A stretch of DNA of 49,353 bases from Bacteroidales bacterium (GTDB taxonomy: Bacteria; Bacteroidota; Bacteroidia; Bacteroidales; F082). The notes below the pieces were generated by a model. The model searched no databases. It had not been told where the DNA came from and was given only the letters and a program-made list of their open reading frames with translations. Numbering within the stretch: position 1 is the first letter of the stretch; each line of letters opens with the position of its first letter. The position numbers were made by a program, and so were the translations under genes. The stretch is from assembly GCA_021647205.1 (NCBI GenBank), contig JAKIVD010000026.1, positions 1 through 49,353 of the forward strand, given 5' to 3'. This document shows, piece after piece, positions 1 to 8,155 of the stretch.

Positions 1-85
1 TTTTATTTTTTAAATGCATCAACAAAGTTAAAACCACAATTCTATATATTGCACTATATCAAGCTTCCAACTGAAAGGAGGATTA

Positions 86-218
86 GTTCAACAATGTATA
101 TAGTTTATGGCGGATGAAGTGCTAAATATGAGTGATTTAACAATAAATAAACATCGGTGTAAGTTGAAAGATTTGTGTTTCAAAACCGCCACAAAACCAT
201 ATACTTAACGTTATAGCC
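86..218 (+). repeat. attC-like recombination site A (start of cassette 1)
   Basis: Imperfect hairpin of integron-cassette type. The left end GTTCAAC (86-92) fits the inverse-core consensus RYYYAAC. A stem of about 19 bp follows (95-113 pairs with 186-204, with a few mismatches), enclosing about 72 nt. The right end is GTTATAGCC (210-218). Its first four bases fit the GTTRRRY core and the rest deviates. The cassette to its left is mostly outside the window. The cassette to its right begins with TTATAGCC, whose complement recurs in site B. Confidence 0.75.
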
Positions 219-253
219 AATTTAATCTCCCGTGCAAATATAATATATAAAAT

Positions 254-1741
254 ATGAGATACTATTTATTTAATTTAATTGTAGTTATAATCATTGTCAA
301 TCTCTTTTCATATAACATAAACACAAAGAGAAATACTCAAAGAGCAGATAATTCAATAATCTCAACCCATGTTCAAACTAAACCCGATACCCTGTCAGCG
401 CGACAATATAGTGAGGCACCAAAATTTTCATTAAATCTTGGGGAAGAATTGTTCTTAGTGGCTAATCAAGATAGTTTTAGATTTAAACTTGGATTAAAAA
501 AACTTTCAAATGATACGATTTTTTGCAAATTCTTAATGTATTCAAACGATTCATTGATATTCAGCAATCTTGATACAGTTATTAGGGTTAAAAAAACATC
601 AAGTAGTCATGAGGGTAAATATGGATTTTCATGTCGAGGCTTATTATATAAAAAAGTTACATCTATTGAAAAAATAAGACTAGTAATAGCTAAGGAGAAT
701 GTAAAGTGTGTTGGGTATAATTTAGGTATTATGGAAGATGATAGCCCATTTTATCCATGGAATAGAATTAAAATTCCCGTTTTTTTTATTCCTGATGTAG
801 AGGAACCGTATAAAGAGTATTTACATAATTCGTTAAAAGAATTTCGTTTTGCTAAATACCAACTGAATAAATTACCTTCTGATAAACTGTTCATCAAAAA
901 CTATAACAATAAAAAAAATCAGTTTTTGGATTTAATACAATATTTGGAGAGCAATACAACTGCATATAATTATATTAATGATACATCATTGTTGGACGAA
1001 GCATTATATTATGGATTGGATAGTATTTCCAATCTATTGATTAAAAAGGGACTCTATCATAGGAAATTGGTTTCGTCCAACACTATTCAAAAAGTTCATA
1101 TTGATTCAATAAATCTACTAAATGCCCTTGTTAAATTCGATTCCAAAGGTCAGCTAGTTAGTAAAAGATTTGAAAATATCTCATTCAACCAGAATGCTAA
1201 TCGAAATTATATTTCCCCGATAGGATATGTGCAATTTTCAACATTAAAAAACGGGCTCATTGAATTTGACAATAAAATTCTCAGTATAATGGTTGACAAT
1301 GGATTTGAGAACATCGGTTATCTTCTTACAGTTTGGCACAAGGAAGGGGATTATTATTACCTGGATAATATCTTGAGAAAAGTATTTCATGTTGGGATAG
1401 GCGGTATTCACATTGAAAAAATATTAAAAATGGATGACACCAATTATATGATTACAGGAACCACATCGGGTGGTGACGGTGGCCAAACTTGGGGTAGTTT
1501 CTGGATAGGACTTTATTCCATTCCTGATTCTCTTAAAATAATTTATGAAATAGAACGATTTGGTGAAGAACTATCTAATGATGAATTTAGGGATGAATAC
1601 ATAGACCATAAAATAGTAATTAATGACAGCTTGATATATTTGAGAAAAGGGGTTAAGTTTTATAAAGACAATAGCGAAACTGATAGTATCATTTTGCAAG
1701 ATACGATTAGATACTTGGATTTAATTAATAGCAACAAATAA
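254..1741 (+). CDS. Hypothetical exported or membrane-anchored protein, gene of cassette 1
   Basis: A 495-residue protein that I do not recognise. The first 20 residues are strongly hydrophobic (MRYYLFNLIVVIIIVNLFSY) and look like an uncleaved signal anchor or signal peptide. The remainder is hydrophilic, Asn/Ser/Lys-rich and has a Gly-rich stretch near residue 400 (SGGDGG). No lipobox or catalytic motif was found. The ATG lies 43 bp after the attC core that opens the cassette, and the stop lies 4 bp before the inverse core of the next site. This is the usual compact layout of an integron cassette, on the same strand as the sites. The codon use is markedly AT-rich compared with the genes after 4 kb, consistent with acquisition by transfer. 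The reading frame is very likely real; the function is unknown. Confidence 0.8.
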   Translation: MRYYLFNLIVVIIIVNLFSYNINTKRNTQRADNSIISTHVQTKPDTLSARQYSEAPKFSLNLGEELFLVANQDSFRFKLGLKKLSNDTIFCKFLMYSNDSLIFSNLDTVIRVKKTSSSHEGKYGFSCRGLLYKKVTSIEKIRLVIAKENVKCVGYNLGIMEDDSPFYPWNRIKIPVFFIPDVEEPYKEYLHNSLKEFRFAKYQLNKLPSDKLFIKNYNNKKNQFLDLIQYLESNTTAYNYINDTSLLDEALYYGLDSISNLLIKKGLYHRKLVSSNTIQKVHIDSINLLNALVKFDSKGQLVSKRFENISFNQNANRNYISPIGYVQFSTLKNGLIEFDNKILSIMVDNGFENIGYLLTVWHKEGDYYYLDNILRKVFHVGIGGIHIEKILKMDDTNYMITGTTSGGDGGQTWGSFWIGLYSIPDSLKIIYEIERFGEELSNDEFRDEYIDHKIVINDSLIYLRKGVKFYKDNSETDSIILQDTIRYLDLINSNK

Positions 1742-1745
1742 AACT

Positions 1746-1881
1746 GGCTATAACAGCAAATCATGCCCCATAGCCGGTTAGTACACTTTAAGAAAAATGA
1801 GAAGTAAAATTAACATACGAGTAATCAACAGAAACCCTGCAACAAAACGGCTACGGGGCATATTTGCAAACCGTTAGCACC
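1746..1881 (+). repeat. attC-like recombination site B (junction of cassettes 1 and 2)
   Basis: The left end GGCTATAAC (1746-1754) is the exact reverse complement of GTTATAGCC at 210-218, where cassette 1 begins. The stem is about 20 bp (1756-1776 with 1848-1867, one bulge and one or two mismatches) around a loop of about 71 nt. The right end is GTTAGCACC (1873-1881). Cleavage after the G of the core would define cassette 1 as 211-1873, 1663 bp. Confidence 0.85.
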
Positions 1882-1927
1882 AATTTTAGGACGACACAAC
1901 GATATAAGAATTTAAAAAATATAATAA

Positions 1928-2335
1928 TTGAAAGTTGAAAGAATAAAAAACAGAATCTATTATAATATTGGAACAATAATAATTCTAATGGGTTTTGCAT
2001 ATGTTTTCCTTAAGCCGGGAACAAAAGGGGAATTAAGTGAATATTTATTGTTGATTTTTCTTACAGGAACTGGATTTTGTGCAGCAGCAAGAGCATTTTA
2101 TTTTGACAGATATTTGAGAATCATTAGAAAAAAACCAATCGTTGACCTTTGGTTATTTTTAAATAACACGAAGTTTGAATGGTTAATGTTTACTTACTTT
2201 TACATAAGACCTGTATTTGGACAAAAGAAAAATCAAAATCTTGAAAAGACAAGAATGAAAATTAATATTTATGCAATCTGTGCTTATTTCTTGTTGACTG
2301 GACTAATTATAACAATGATAACAAACAGAAATTAA
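1928..2335 (+). CDS. Small hypothetical membrane protein, first gene of cassette 2
   Basis: A 135-residue protein with three predicted membrane segments, roughly residues 12-30 (TIIILMGFAYVFLKP), 37-57 (YLLLIFLTGTGFCAAARAF) and 111-132 (INIYAICAYFLLTGLIITM). A basic stretch lies between segments two and three. It is not recognised as a known family. The start is TTG at 1928; no ATG lies nearby in frame, so the start is less certain than the frame. The stop is separated by one base from the ATG of the next gene, so the two are probably translationally coupled. Both lie inside one cassette, which is unusual because most integron cassettes carry a single gene. Confidence 0.65.
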   Translation: MKVERIKNRIYYNIGTIIILMGFAYVFLKPGTKGELSEYLLLIFLTGTGFCAAARAFYFDRYLRIIRKKPIVDLWLFLNNTKFEWLMFTYFYIRPVFGQKKNQNLEKTRMKINIYAICAYFLLTGLIITMITNRN

Positions 2336-2336
2336 G

Positions 2337-2828
2337 ATGACAATATTTATTTTTATACTTGTGTCCACCTTAATATTTCTGATAATTGTCATTACTATTT
2401 CCAAAATGCAATTGAATAAGTCAAGGAAATTCCTTTCACTACTAACGAATTATTCATTCGAAAAAATACCTGTAAGATTTTTGCAATCTTCAGTTGGTAA
2501 AGGAAGTATAGTAACAGGACTACCTATAAAAACAGAAATGTACTTTTCCAAAAACTTAATTCTTATCACTCCAAAAGAAAAAGGACTATTTAATGGACTG
2601 TTCAATTTTTATTTGCCAGTTGTTTTCATTAGAGATTTTGAAGAATTAAATAAAATCACAGGAATCAGCAACATTATAAAACCAGAAAAAGTGAGTCTTT
2701 CAGCATGGAATTCAATTATTCTAAAATATGAAAGACCTTTATTGTTTAATGTTAAATACAGCATTCAAATAAATTTAATAAACAAAAATGACATTGAAAA
2801 AATAAGTGAAATAAAAAACTGGTGCTAA
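2337..2828 (+). CDS. Hypothetical membrane-anchored protein, second gene of cassette 2
   Basis: A 163-residue protein with one strong N-terminal membrane segment (about residues 2-22, Ile/Leu/Phe-rich) followed by a soluble, Lys-rich domain with alternating hydrophobic residues that suggests beta structure. Not recognised. It starts one base after the preceding stop codon, so co-translation is likely. The stop codon TAA (2826-2828) lies inside the inverse core GGTGCTAAC of attC site C, an overlap often seen when a cassette gene ends at its recombination site. The composition is AT-rich like the rest of the array. Together with the preceding gene it could form a small membrane module, but nothing in the sequence shows the function. 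Confidence 0.7.
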   Translation: MTIFIFILVSTLIFLIIVITISKMQLNKSRKFLSLLTNYSFEKIPVRFLQSSVGKGSIVTGLPIKTEMYFSKNLILITPKEKGLFNGLFNFYLPVVFIRDFEELNKITGISNIIKPEKVSLSAWNSIILKYERPLLFNVKYSIQINLINKNDIEKISEIKNWC

Positions 2829-2955
2829 CACGCAATATAAAAAATTGGGCAGAAAGTAGTAAATATGAATATTTTAACATCAAATAAACGATGTCGCAAA
2901 TTGAAAAACTGGCGTTTCAAAACGCCCAACTTTTCATATTGCCACCGTTAGGCAC
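2821..2955 (+). repeat. attC-like recombination site C (junction of cassettes 2 and 3)
   Basis: The left end GGTGCTAAC (2821-2829) is the exact reverse complement of GTTAGCACC (1873-1881), where cassette 2 begins. The arms 2831-2850 and 2924-2943 pair at about 17 of 20 positions around a loop of 73 nt. The right end is GTTAGGCAC (2947-2955), and its GTTAGGC matches the GTTRRRY core consensus fully. Cassette 2 would be 1874-2947, 1074 bp. Confidence 0.87.
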
Positions 2956-3524
2956 AATTGCCACCGTGGGCGCCACGCTGCGGGGCCCCACAGGTAAGAA
3001 AAACAATAATTCTACCAAGCCTCTTGAGGGGGTTGGCTTTTATCAGGAAACCCAGGTGCTGCAAATCCAATTTCTGTTTTGTGGGCTGCCCGTTGGTTTG
3101 GTGAAGTCGGTAAGGATAATGCCTTTTGATTTTCGTCGGCTAAGCTGTACTTCTTAAACCAAATTTGTGGCACGCGCTTGCAGTGAAACCCCTCCTGCCA
3201 AAATCAGGCTTCTCAAAAGGCCTTCCATTACCTCTTTATTGGGTTGCCCTTTTAGGGGGAAGCATCCATCCGGCGGGCAGCGCGGTCGGCCTTGGGTTGC
3301 GCAGCGGTTTGACTTTTTCTCAATGGGTTGGGTTGCTCTTCTGCTCGGTGGGCAACTTTTTTAGTAACGGCAAGGATAACGCTTTTTGATTTTCGTCCGC
3401 TGAGCAGTGGTTCTTACTCAAACTTGTGGCACGCGCTTGTAGTGAAGCCCCTCGTACAAAAAACCCGGCTTGTCAAAAAGGCGTTCCATTGCCGTTTGGG
3501 GATTGCGCCTTTGGTGGACAACCT
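2956..3524. other. Cassette 3 body without a convincing gene
   Basis: This 569-bp stretch separates sites C and D and is clearly richer in G+C than cassettes 1 and 2. It is covered only by short overlapping open frames (at most about 88 codons) in different phases. None has a recognisable domain, and the longest begins inside attC site C. About a third of it consists of an internal imperfect duplication (see the repeat entry). It may be a non-coding cassette, a cassette with a decayed gene, or a carrier of an RNA. Confidence 0.55.
3071..3520. repeat. Imperfect direct repeat within cassette 3
   Basis: Two diverged copies offset by about 259 bp lie at roughly 3071-3260 and 3337-3520. Shared blocks include GATTTTCGTC followed by a variable segment, TTGTGGCACGCGCTTG (3165-3180 and 3424-3439), AGTGAA, and TTCCATT. 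Small insertions and deletions between copies exclude a conserved reading frame over the whole unit. No terminal inverted repeats or target-site duplication were seen. Confidence 0.65.
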
Positions 3525-3662
3525 GTGCCTAACATAAGCTAAAGCTGCATACCGCAAATTATTGTAAAACAGGAAAATTATTCGATAAAATGGAATACAT
3601 TTGTAAGCAGAAATATTTTTAGTTTAAACGCGGCACGCACTTTAGCTCTGCCGTTAGCGTGC
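3525..3662 (+). repeat. attC-like recombination site D (end of the visible array)
   Basis: The left end GTGCCTAAC (3525-3533) is the exact reverse complement of GTTAGGCAC (2947-2955), where cassette 3 begins. The stem pairs 3537-3555 with 3630-3647, including a perfect 8-bp AGCTAAAG/CTTTAGCT block, around a loop of about 74 nt. The right end is GTTAGCGTGC (3653-3662). No matching inverse core (GCACGCTAAC) was found downstream, so this is probably the last site of the array. Confidence 0.82.
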
Positions 3663-4154
3663 ATTAAAAACAACTGAATAGGATTATAGAATAAAAAAAT
3701 CAAATTATTTACAAACATAGGATAGCACGATTTTTGGAGGAGGGTGAAATTGAAAAAAAACTTTGTATTTTTCATGATTGTGTAAATTTAGATTAAACAA
3801 TAAATGGCTTTACCTTCAGCAGTTAACTGCTCGATTATTTAACCTAAGGCGGGTGGCGCCCTTTCGCGTGCTGGTGGGTAGTCTCTCTTTCTCTACAGCG
3901 ACAAGGGGTTTAGCGTAAGTGTTTGGTAGTGTTTTAATTTTTGCTCGAAATGTTGGGATAAAGGTAGGGATTTTTATTTGAAATGCAAAAAAGATTCGTA
4001 GCATTAATCTCCGTTTTGAATTTTGGAATTTACGCCTTCAGATTGTTACTTACAGATTACGATTTAAGGATACAGGTCATCCGACACCAGATATCACACA
4101 TCCGTTTCCCGGCCATAACAATCGGGCCATCAAACAATCACACCCGCCGCCACC
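3663..4154. other. Intergenic region between the cassette array and recQ
   Basis: I see no supported gene here. The only frames are short (62-87 codons), overlap on both strands and lack any recognisable domain. A 12-bp perfect palindrome GCAGTTAACTGC lies near 3829-3840, and a short GC-rich patch lies around 3848-3915. This stretch marks the transition from the AT-rich cassette array to the chromosome backbone. Confidence 0.5.
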
Positions 4155-6086
4155 TCACTCAAACGTCAAATCCAACTGGTTGTACCACTTCAGGGATTCG
4201 TCCTGCTGGCGGATTAGTTTGTTGTTGTCGAGCAGCCAGCGGATGACCGCGATGATTTTGTCTTCTTCAAAACCTCTGGTCCCCGAGACCAGATCGTACA
4301 AATGCTTAGGCCCCGGTTTAAGCTGCGCTTGAACAGCCCTTTCTATTGATTCAAATTCGAGTTCGTTGAGTTCAACTTTGTTTTTTTCCAGGCAAACATC
4401 GCAGATGCCGCACCTTTTCGCCTTGCTTTGCCCGAAGTATTTTAGCAGTTGCTGTGAGCGGCACTGTATGGAATTACTCAAAAAATTCAGCAGGTTTTGC
4501 AGCCGCCGTTCCGATGCCTTTTTCAGGTTCTGGTAATTCTCCTTCGACAGTTGAATGTTTTTTACACTGAGCCTTTCAACGGCGTACACAAGTTGCGGTT
4601 TTGTGCGGATGGGCACGTACTTCAGCATGTTTGTTTTGCTTAAGTAAGCCAGCTTTTTCACCACTTCATCCCGTTCCATTTCAGCCCTTTTGGCAAGTTG
4701 TGTTTCGTTAATGTTAATGTAATCGGTAAAAACGCCGCCGTAGGAACGGAGTATTTCTTTCAGAAGCCGGTCGCTGCCAGGATGCTCAACCATGTAACGG
4801 TAAAGGGTTTCTTTTTTGTGCGGGATGAACAATTTCGAGAATTGACCGGCCGATTCAATATAATAAAGAAATCCTTCCCGTTCAAGGAACTTTATCGCAT
4901 TGTAAGTTTCGAGAATGTTGAAACCGTATTGTTTGGCAAAATGGGCAATGGCAAAATCGTAACCTGTGTCTTTGCCGGTTCCTTCAGGTATTTGCAGGTA
5001 GTTGCCGAGGGTGTTGTAAACTTTCCGGATGGTATCGGGGCTTGGAAAAGATTCTGCCAGCCGTTTCCTGGCATTTACAATGTCGGTGTTGTTGACCAGC
5101 AAACCCGCAGCTGCGGGTTTGCCGTCGCGCCCTGCGCGCCCTGCTTCCTGAAAATAGGATTCGATGCAATCGGGAAGATCATAATGGATTACCTGCCGCA
5201 CATCCGCCTTGTCGATACCCATGCCAAAGGCGTTGGTGGCCACAATGACGCGCGTCGTACCGATGGTCCATTCTTTTTGTCTTTTGTCGCGGGTACGTGC
5301 GTCCAGCCCGGCATGGTAAAAACCGGCACTGATTTGGTTTTTGTCGAGTATCTCGGCCAACTCGCGTGTTTTTCTCCGGTTTCTGACGTAAACGATGGCC
5401 GGCCCCCGCTCAACCTGCAACAGGCGGAGTAGCCTGCCGGCTTTGTCATTTTCTTTATAAACATTGTATGAAAGGTTCTTTCTTTCAAAACCTGATTTGA
5501 AAAGGTTGGGTTTTTTAAAGCCCAGCTTGTCCATAATGTCTGTTGCTACTTCCGGCGTTGCCGTTGCGGTAAGGGCAAGAACAGGCACGCCGGGGAGCAA
5601 TTCCCTGATTTTTGCAATGCGCAAATAGGGTGGCCTGAAATCGTAGCCCCACTGGGAGATGCAATGGGCTTCGTCAACCGTTATCAGGTTGACCTTCAGT
5701 CGTGCAACGACAAAAAGAAAGGCTTCGTTTTCGAGGCGCTCCGGAGAAATATAAAGAAACTTGGTCTTTCCCGTCAGGCAGTTTGAATAAACCGATTCCA
5801 TTTGGTCACGGTGCATGCCGGTATGAATTGCTCCGGCTGCAATGCCCAGCTTTTTCAGGTTGTTCACCTGGTCTTTCATCAGCGCGATGAGTGGACTGAT
5901 GACCAAGCAGGTTCCTTCCTGCATGAGTGCCGGAACCTGAAAGCAGATTGATTTCCCACCACCGGTTGGAAGCAGGGCAAGTGCATCTTCCTTCCTGAGA
6001 ACGGCATCAATAATCTCCTCCTGTACCGGCCTGAAAGCCGTGTGTCCCCAATATTGTGTCAGTATTTTTCTTGCTTCAGAGCTCAA
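4155..6086 (-). CDS. recQ: ATP-dependent DNA helicase RecQ
   Basis: A 643-residue superfamily 2 helicase that unwinds DNA 3' to 5' in recombination and replication-fork repair. Visible motifs are a Walker A motif (LLPTGGGKSICFQVPA, near residue 40), the DEAH box followed by CISQWGYDFRP (near residue 140), and motifs V/VI (NAFGMGIDKADVR, QEAGRAGRDG). A Cys-rich zinc site (CRSQQLLKYFG, then CGICDVC) precedes a winged-helix RQC region. No clear HRDC domain follows; the last 60 residues form a different small helical domain. The start appears to be TTG at 6086, because the RecQ-typical segment ILTQYWGHTAFRPVQEEII begins at residue 8 and no upstream ATG is in frame. A 7-bp tandem repeat begins four bases upstream of the start. 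Confidence 0.96.
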   Translation of the reverse strand: MSSEARKILTQYWGHTAFRPVQEEIIDAVLRKEDALALLPTGGGKSICFQVPALMQEGTCLVISPLIALMKDQVNNLKKLGIAAGAIHTGMHRDQMESVYSNCLTGKTKFLYISPERLENEAFLFVVARLKVNLITVDEAHCISQWGYDFRPPYLRIAKIRELLPGVPVLALTATATPEVATDIMDKLGFKKPNLFKSGFERKNLSYNVYKENDKAGRLLRLLQVERGPAIVYVRNRRKTRELAEILDKNQISAGFYHAGLDARTRDKRQKEWTIGTTRVIVATNAFGMGIDKADVRQVIHYDLPDCIESYFQEAGRAGRDGKPAAAGLLVNNTDIVNARKRLAESFPSPDTIRKVYNTLGNYLQIPEGTGKDTGYDFAIAHFAKQYGFNILETYNAIKFLEREGFLYYIESAGQFSKLFIPHKKETLYRYMVEHPGSDRLLKEILRSYGGVFTDYININETQLAKRAEMERDEVVKKLAYLSKTNMLKYVPIRTKPQLVYAVERLSVKNIQLSKENYQNLKKASERRLQNLLNFLSNSIQCRSQQLLKYFGQSKAKRCGICDVCLEKNKVELNELEFESIERAVQAQLKPGPKHLYDLVSGTRGFEEDKIIAVIRWLLDNNKLIRQQDESLKWYNQLDLTFE

Positions 6087-6089
6087 TGG

Positions 6090-6163
6090 GTTAAAAAGTT
6101 GAAAGTTAAAAGTTAAAAGTTAAAAGTTGAAAGTTGAAAGTTGAAAGTTGAAAGTTAAAAGTT
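6090..6163. repeat. 7-bp tandem repeat GTTRAAA immediately upstream of recQ
   Basis: About ten units of GTTAAAA or GTTGAAA follow each other without interruption; the first unit has one extra A. The tract occupies the position of the recQ leader, on the opposite strand as TTTYAAC units. A unit of seven is not a multiple of three, and the tract ends four bases before the TTG start. Copy-number change would alter the spacing between the promoter and the start. This is neither a CRISPR array nor coding sequence. Confidence 0.85.
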
Positions 6164-6289
6164 TCTGTTTCCTGCTTCCCGAAAATACGCATTTTCGCAA
6201 TCCCCGGCTAAATTAGTTTTATTTTTATTGCCGGTTTCAGGCAACCTGTATTGTGCCTGACTGTCTAAAAATTTAATTGAAGGCCTTTG

Positions 6290-6856
6290 ATGTTATCGGA
6301 CGACCAGATCATAGAAGGGTGTAAAAAAGGTAAGCGCCATGCATACAGTGCATTGTATAAAAAATACGCTGCGGTGCTGTTAGCCGTCTGCTACCGGTAC
6401 ACCAAGTCGCGAATGGAGGCTGAAGATGTGCTCCAGGAAGGCTTTGTGAAGGTTTTCCAGAAAATCGGTTCTTTCGAAAGCAGGGGCTCCTTCGAGGGCT
6501 GGCTGAAAAGGGTCATGGTCAATACGGCCATCAATCAATACAAAGCAAAGCAGAGACAGAAAACGCTGGATATTGATTTAAACAGCAAAGAGATAGTACA
6601 AAAACATGAAAATGATAACGAAGCCATTGAGCTTGAGGAAATCATACCACAGGCAGAACTGATGAAGTTGTTACAGCAACTTCCCGACGGTTACCGGATG
6701 GTGTTCAATATGTACGCCATCGAAGGGCTTCAACACAATGAGATTTCGGAAGAACTCAATATTTCGGTCAGCACTTCCAAAACGCAACTCTTTAAGGCGC
6801 GGCGCTGGCTGCGACAAAAAATAGAAGAACGACAACAAAAACTCGTACATCTTTAA
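6290..6856 (+). CDS. RNA polymerase ECF sigma factor (sigma-70 family)
   Basis: A 188-residue extracytoplasmic-function sigma factor that would direct RNA polymerase to a specific promoter set. Region 2 is at about residues 20-90 (HAYSALYKKYAAVLLAVCYRY, then EAEDVLQEGFVKVFQKI, then GSFEGWLKRVMVNTAIN). Region 4 is at about residues 120-180 (LLQQLPDGYRMVFNMYAIEGL, then HNEISEELNISVSTSKTQLF). I chose the ATG at 6290 over the TTG directly before it; a GAAGG sequence lies 7-11 bp upstream. The next gene starts 11 bp after the stop and encodes a membrane protein of anti-sigma-like layout, followed by two secreted PKD proteins, suggesting a signalling operon whose regulator controls envelope or secretion genes. 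Confidence 0.93.
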   Translation: MLSDDQIIEGCKKGKRHAYSALYKKYAAVLLAVCYRYTKSRMEAEDVLQEGFVKVFQKIGSFESRGSFEGWLKRVMVNTAINQYKAKQRQKTLDIDLNSKEIVQKHENDNEAIELEEIIPQAELMKLLQQLPDGYRMVFNMYAIEGLQHNEISEELNISVSTSKTQLFKARRWLRQKIEERQQKLVHL

Positions 6857-6867
6857 GACAATTGACA

Positions 6868-8145
6868 ATGAAAAATTACAGAAAGATCGATGATCTTTTC
6901 CGCGAGGGCGCATCCGGTTTTGAGATGACACCCTCAGATGGTCTTTGGACAGACATCGAAGCCAGGCATTTTGGCCGAAAGGGCAGCAACAGAAAGCTTA
7001 TTTATTTCTGGTCGGTTGCCGCCTTACTGCTATTGTTTGCCGGCTTGTCGGGCTGGTTTGCCCTTGACCTGGGAACAGGGGAAAAGACAAGCCGCTCACA
7101 ACAAATTGTTGAAGATGTTGGCACGGTTCAGCAGTCTGAAGAAGAAAAAACGACAGTAGCAATTACCGGAACTGAGGAAACGCTGGAGCACATTTCAGTT
7201 GAAGAACCTGCCGCCTCCAACAATGAAACTGCTGTTGAGGTGATTGTTGCTGATCAGGAAGCTACTGCGCAAAATGTGCTTGAAGAAGAATTGCCCACGG
7301 AAATGAATACGTCGTTATCCTTTGCCGTGGAAGAAACCCTGATTTTGGAAAACCTCCCCTTCAGGGGTATTGAAGAAATAGCCGGCATGTCGCCCGAAAC
7401 CATTGATCCGCGCAGCGTAAAAGGCATGGAAGAATACCTGAAGAAAAGAAACAACATTCATTTTTATACGGGAGTGGGTGCCACCGGAGCCATGGCCTAT
7501 TATCCGTCCACCACTGACCAGTTTACCTGGTCGGCCGACCTTGCCCTTGGGCTGAAAGTTCACCGCTTTTATTTTGAATCGGGCGTGGGTTACCAGGAGA
7601 TGCAAGAGCGGGGGATTTACCAAATCGATTTCAGAAGCCGCGACAGCATCGGCTATTTTAACGAAGTAGTCTCCTTTGAAATCGATCCCCAAAACCCGGA
7701 TCAGATTACCTACAAAACAAAGAAAACAACGGTTTACGACAGCGTGGATCATTACATCCACTCCACCCCGCTTTTTAAATATTCCTACCTCAATATTCCG
7801 TTAAAAGTCGGCTACCGATTTCTCAATAAAGAACGTTTCTCGGTCTCGGCAGAGGCCGGGATGATTTTCAGCAAAATGCTGAGCAAGCAGATTCCCGAGG
7901 TCAGCCTGAACAACCCGGAATATGAACTGATTGCAATTACGCGGCAGACACCCGAACGTGTTGACCTGAACTTGCAGTGGCAGTTGTCGCTGCGACTGAA
8001 CTACCGTTTTGAAAAAAACATGTCGGTAGCTGTCCAGCCTGTTTTCACCAAATACATCAACTCCATTTACGACACCAAAGCCGGCTACCCGGATGTAAAA
8101 CCGTATGCCATGGGCCTGCGTTTCGGACTTTATTTTGATTTTTAA
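6868..8145 (+). CDS. Anti-sigma-like membrane protein with C-terminal porin-type beta-barrel domain
   Basis: A 425-residue protein. The N-terminal ~45 residues are cytoplasmic-like (KIDDLFREG ... DGLWTDIEARHFG). One membrane helix follows (about residues 46-68, LIYFWSVAALLLLFAGLSGWF). Next comes a Glu/Thr/Val-rich linker to about residue 190. The C-terminal ~230 residues have the amphipathic strands and aromatic girdle of a PorT-like outer-membrane barrel (FYTGVGATGAMAYYP, HRFYFESGVGYQEM, YLNIPLKVGYRF, final MGLRFGLYFDF). The ATG at 6868 is preferred over a TTG two codons upstream. The coupling to the sigma gene (11 bp) suggests that the N-terminus regulates that sigma factor. One chain apparently holding both an inner-membrane helix and an outer-membrane-type barrel is odd; this topology is inferred, not shown. 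Confidence 0.8.
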   Translation: MKNYRKIDDLFREGASGFEMTPSDGLWTDIEARHFGRKGSNRKLIYFWSVAALLLLFAGLSGWFALDLGTGEKTSRSQQIVEDVGTVQQSEEEKTTVAITGTEETLEHISVEEPAASNNETAVEVIVADQEATAQNVLEEELPTEMNTSLSFAVEETLILENLPFRGIEEIAGMSPETIDPRSVKGMEEYLKKRNNIHFYTGVGATGAMAYYPSTTDQFTWSADLALGLKVHRFYFESGVGYQEMQERGIYQIDFRSRDSIGYFNEVVSFEIDPQNPDQITYKTKKTTVYDSVDHYIHSTPLFKYSYLNIPLKVGYRFLNKERFSVSAEAGMIFSKMLSKQIPEVSLNNPEYELIAITRQTPERVDLNLQWQLSLRLNYRFEKNMSVAVQPVFTKYINSIYDTKAGYPDVKPYAMGLRFGLYFDF

Positions 8146-8155
8146 TTTTGTTGCC

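Noticed and set aside
2891-3537. Several short open frames (65-88 codons) within cassette 3
   Set aside because: They overlap in different frames, one begins inside an attC site, and none shows a domain, signal peptide or conserved pattern between the two duplicated segments.
86-3662. Insertion sequence or MITE explanation for the four hairpin sites
   Set aside because: The sites lack matching target duplications and differ in stem sequence from one another, whereas cassette-specific pairing of each start core with its own end core is the rule for attC sites.
3578-4246. Short frames on both strands between the array and recQ
   Set aside because: All are 62-87 codons, mutually overlapping, and partly lie in attC site D or antisense to the recQ end; no homology is visible.
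4698-5432. A 244-codon frame antisense to recQ
   Set aside because: It lies entirely within a well-supported helicase gene and its translation has no recognisable domain.
6090-6163. CRISPR array upstream of recQ
   Set aside because: The units are 7 bp without spacers, so this is a simple tandem repeat. No cas gene is present.
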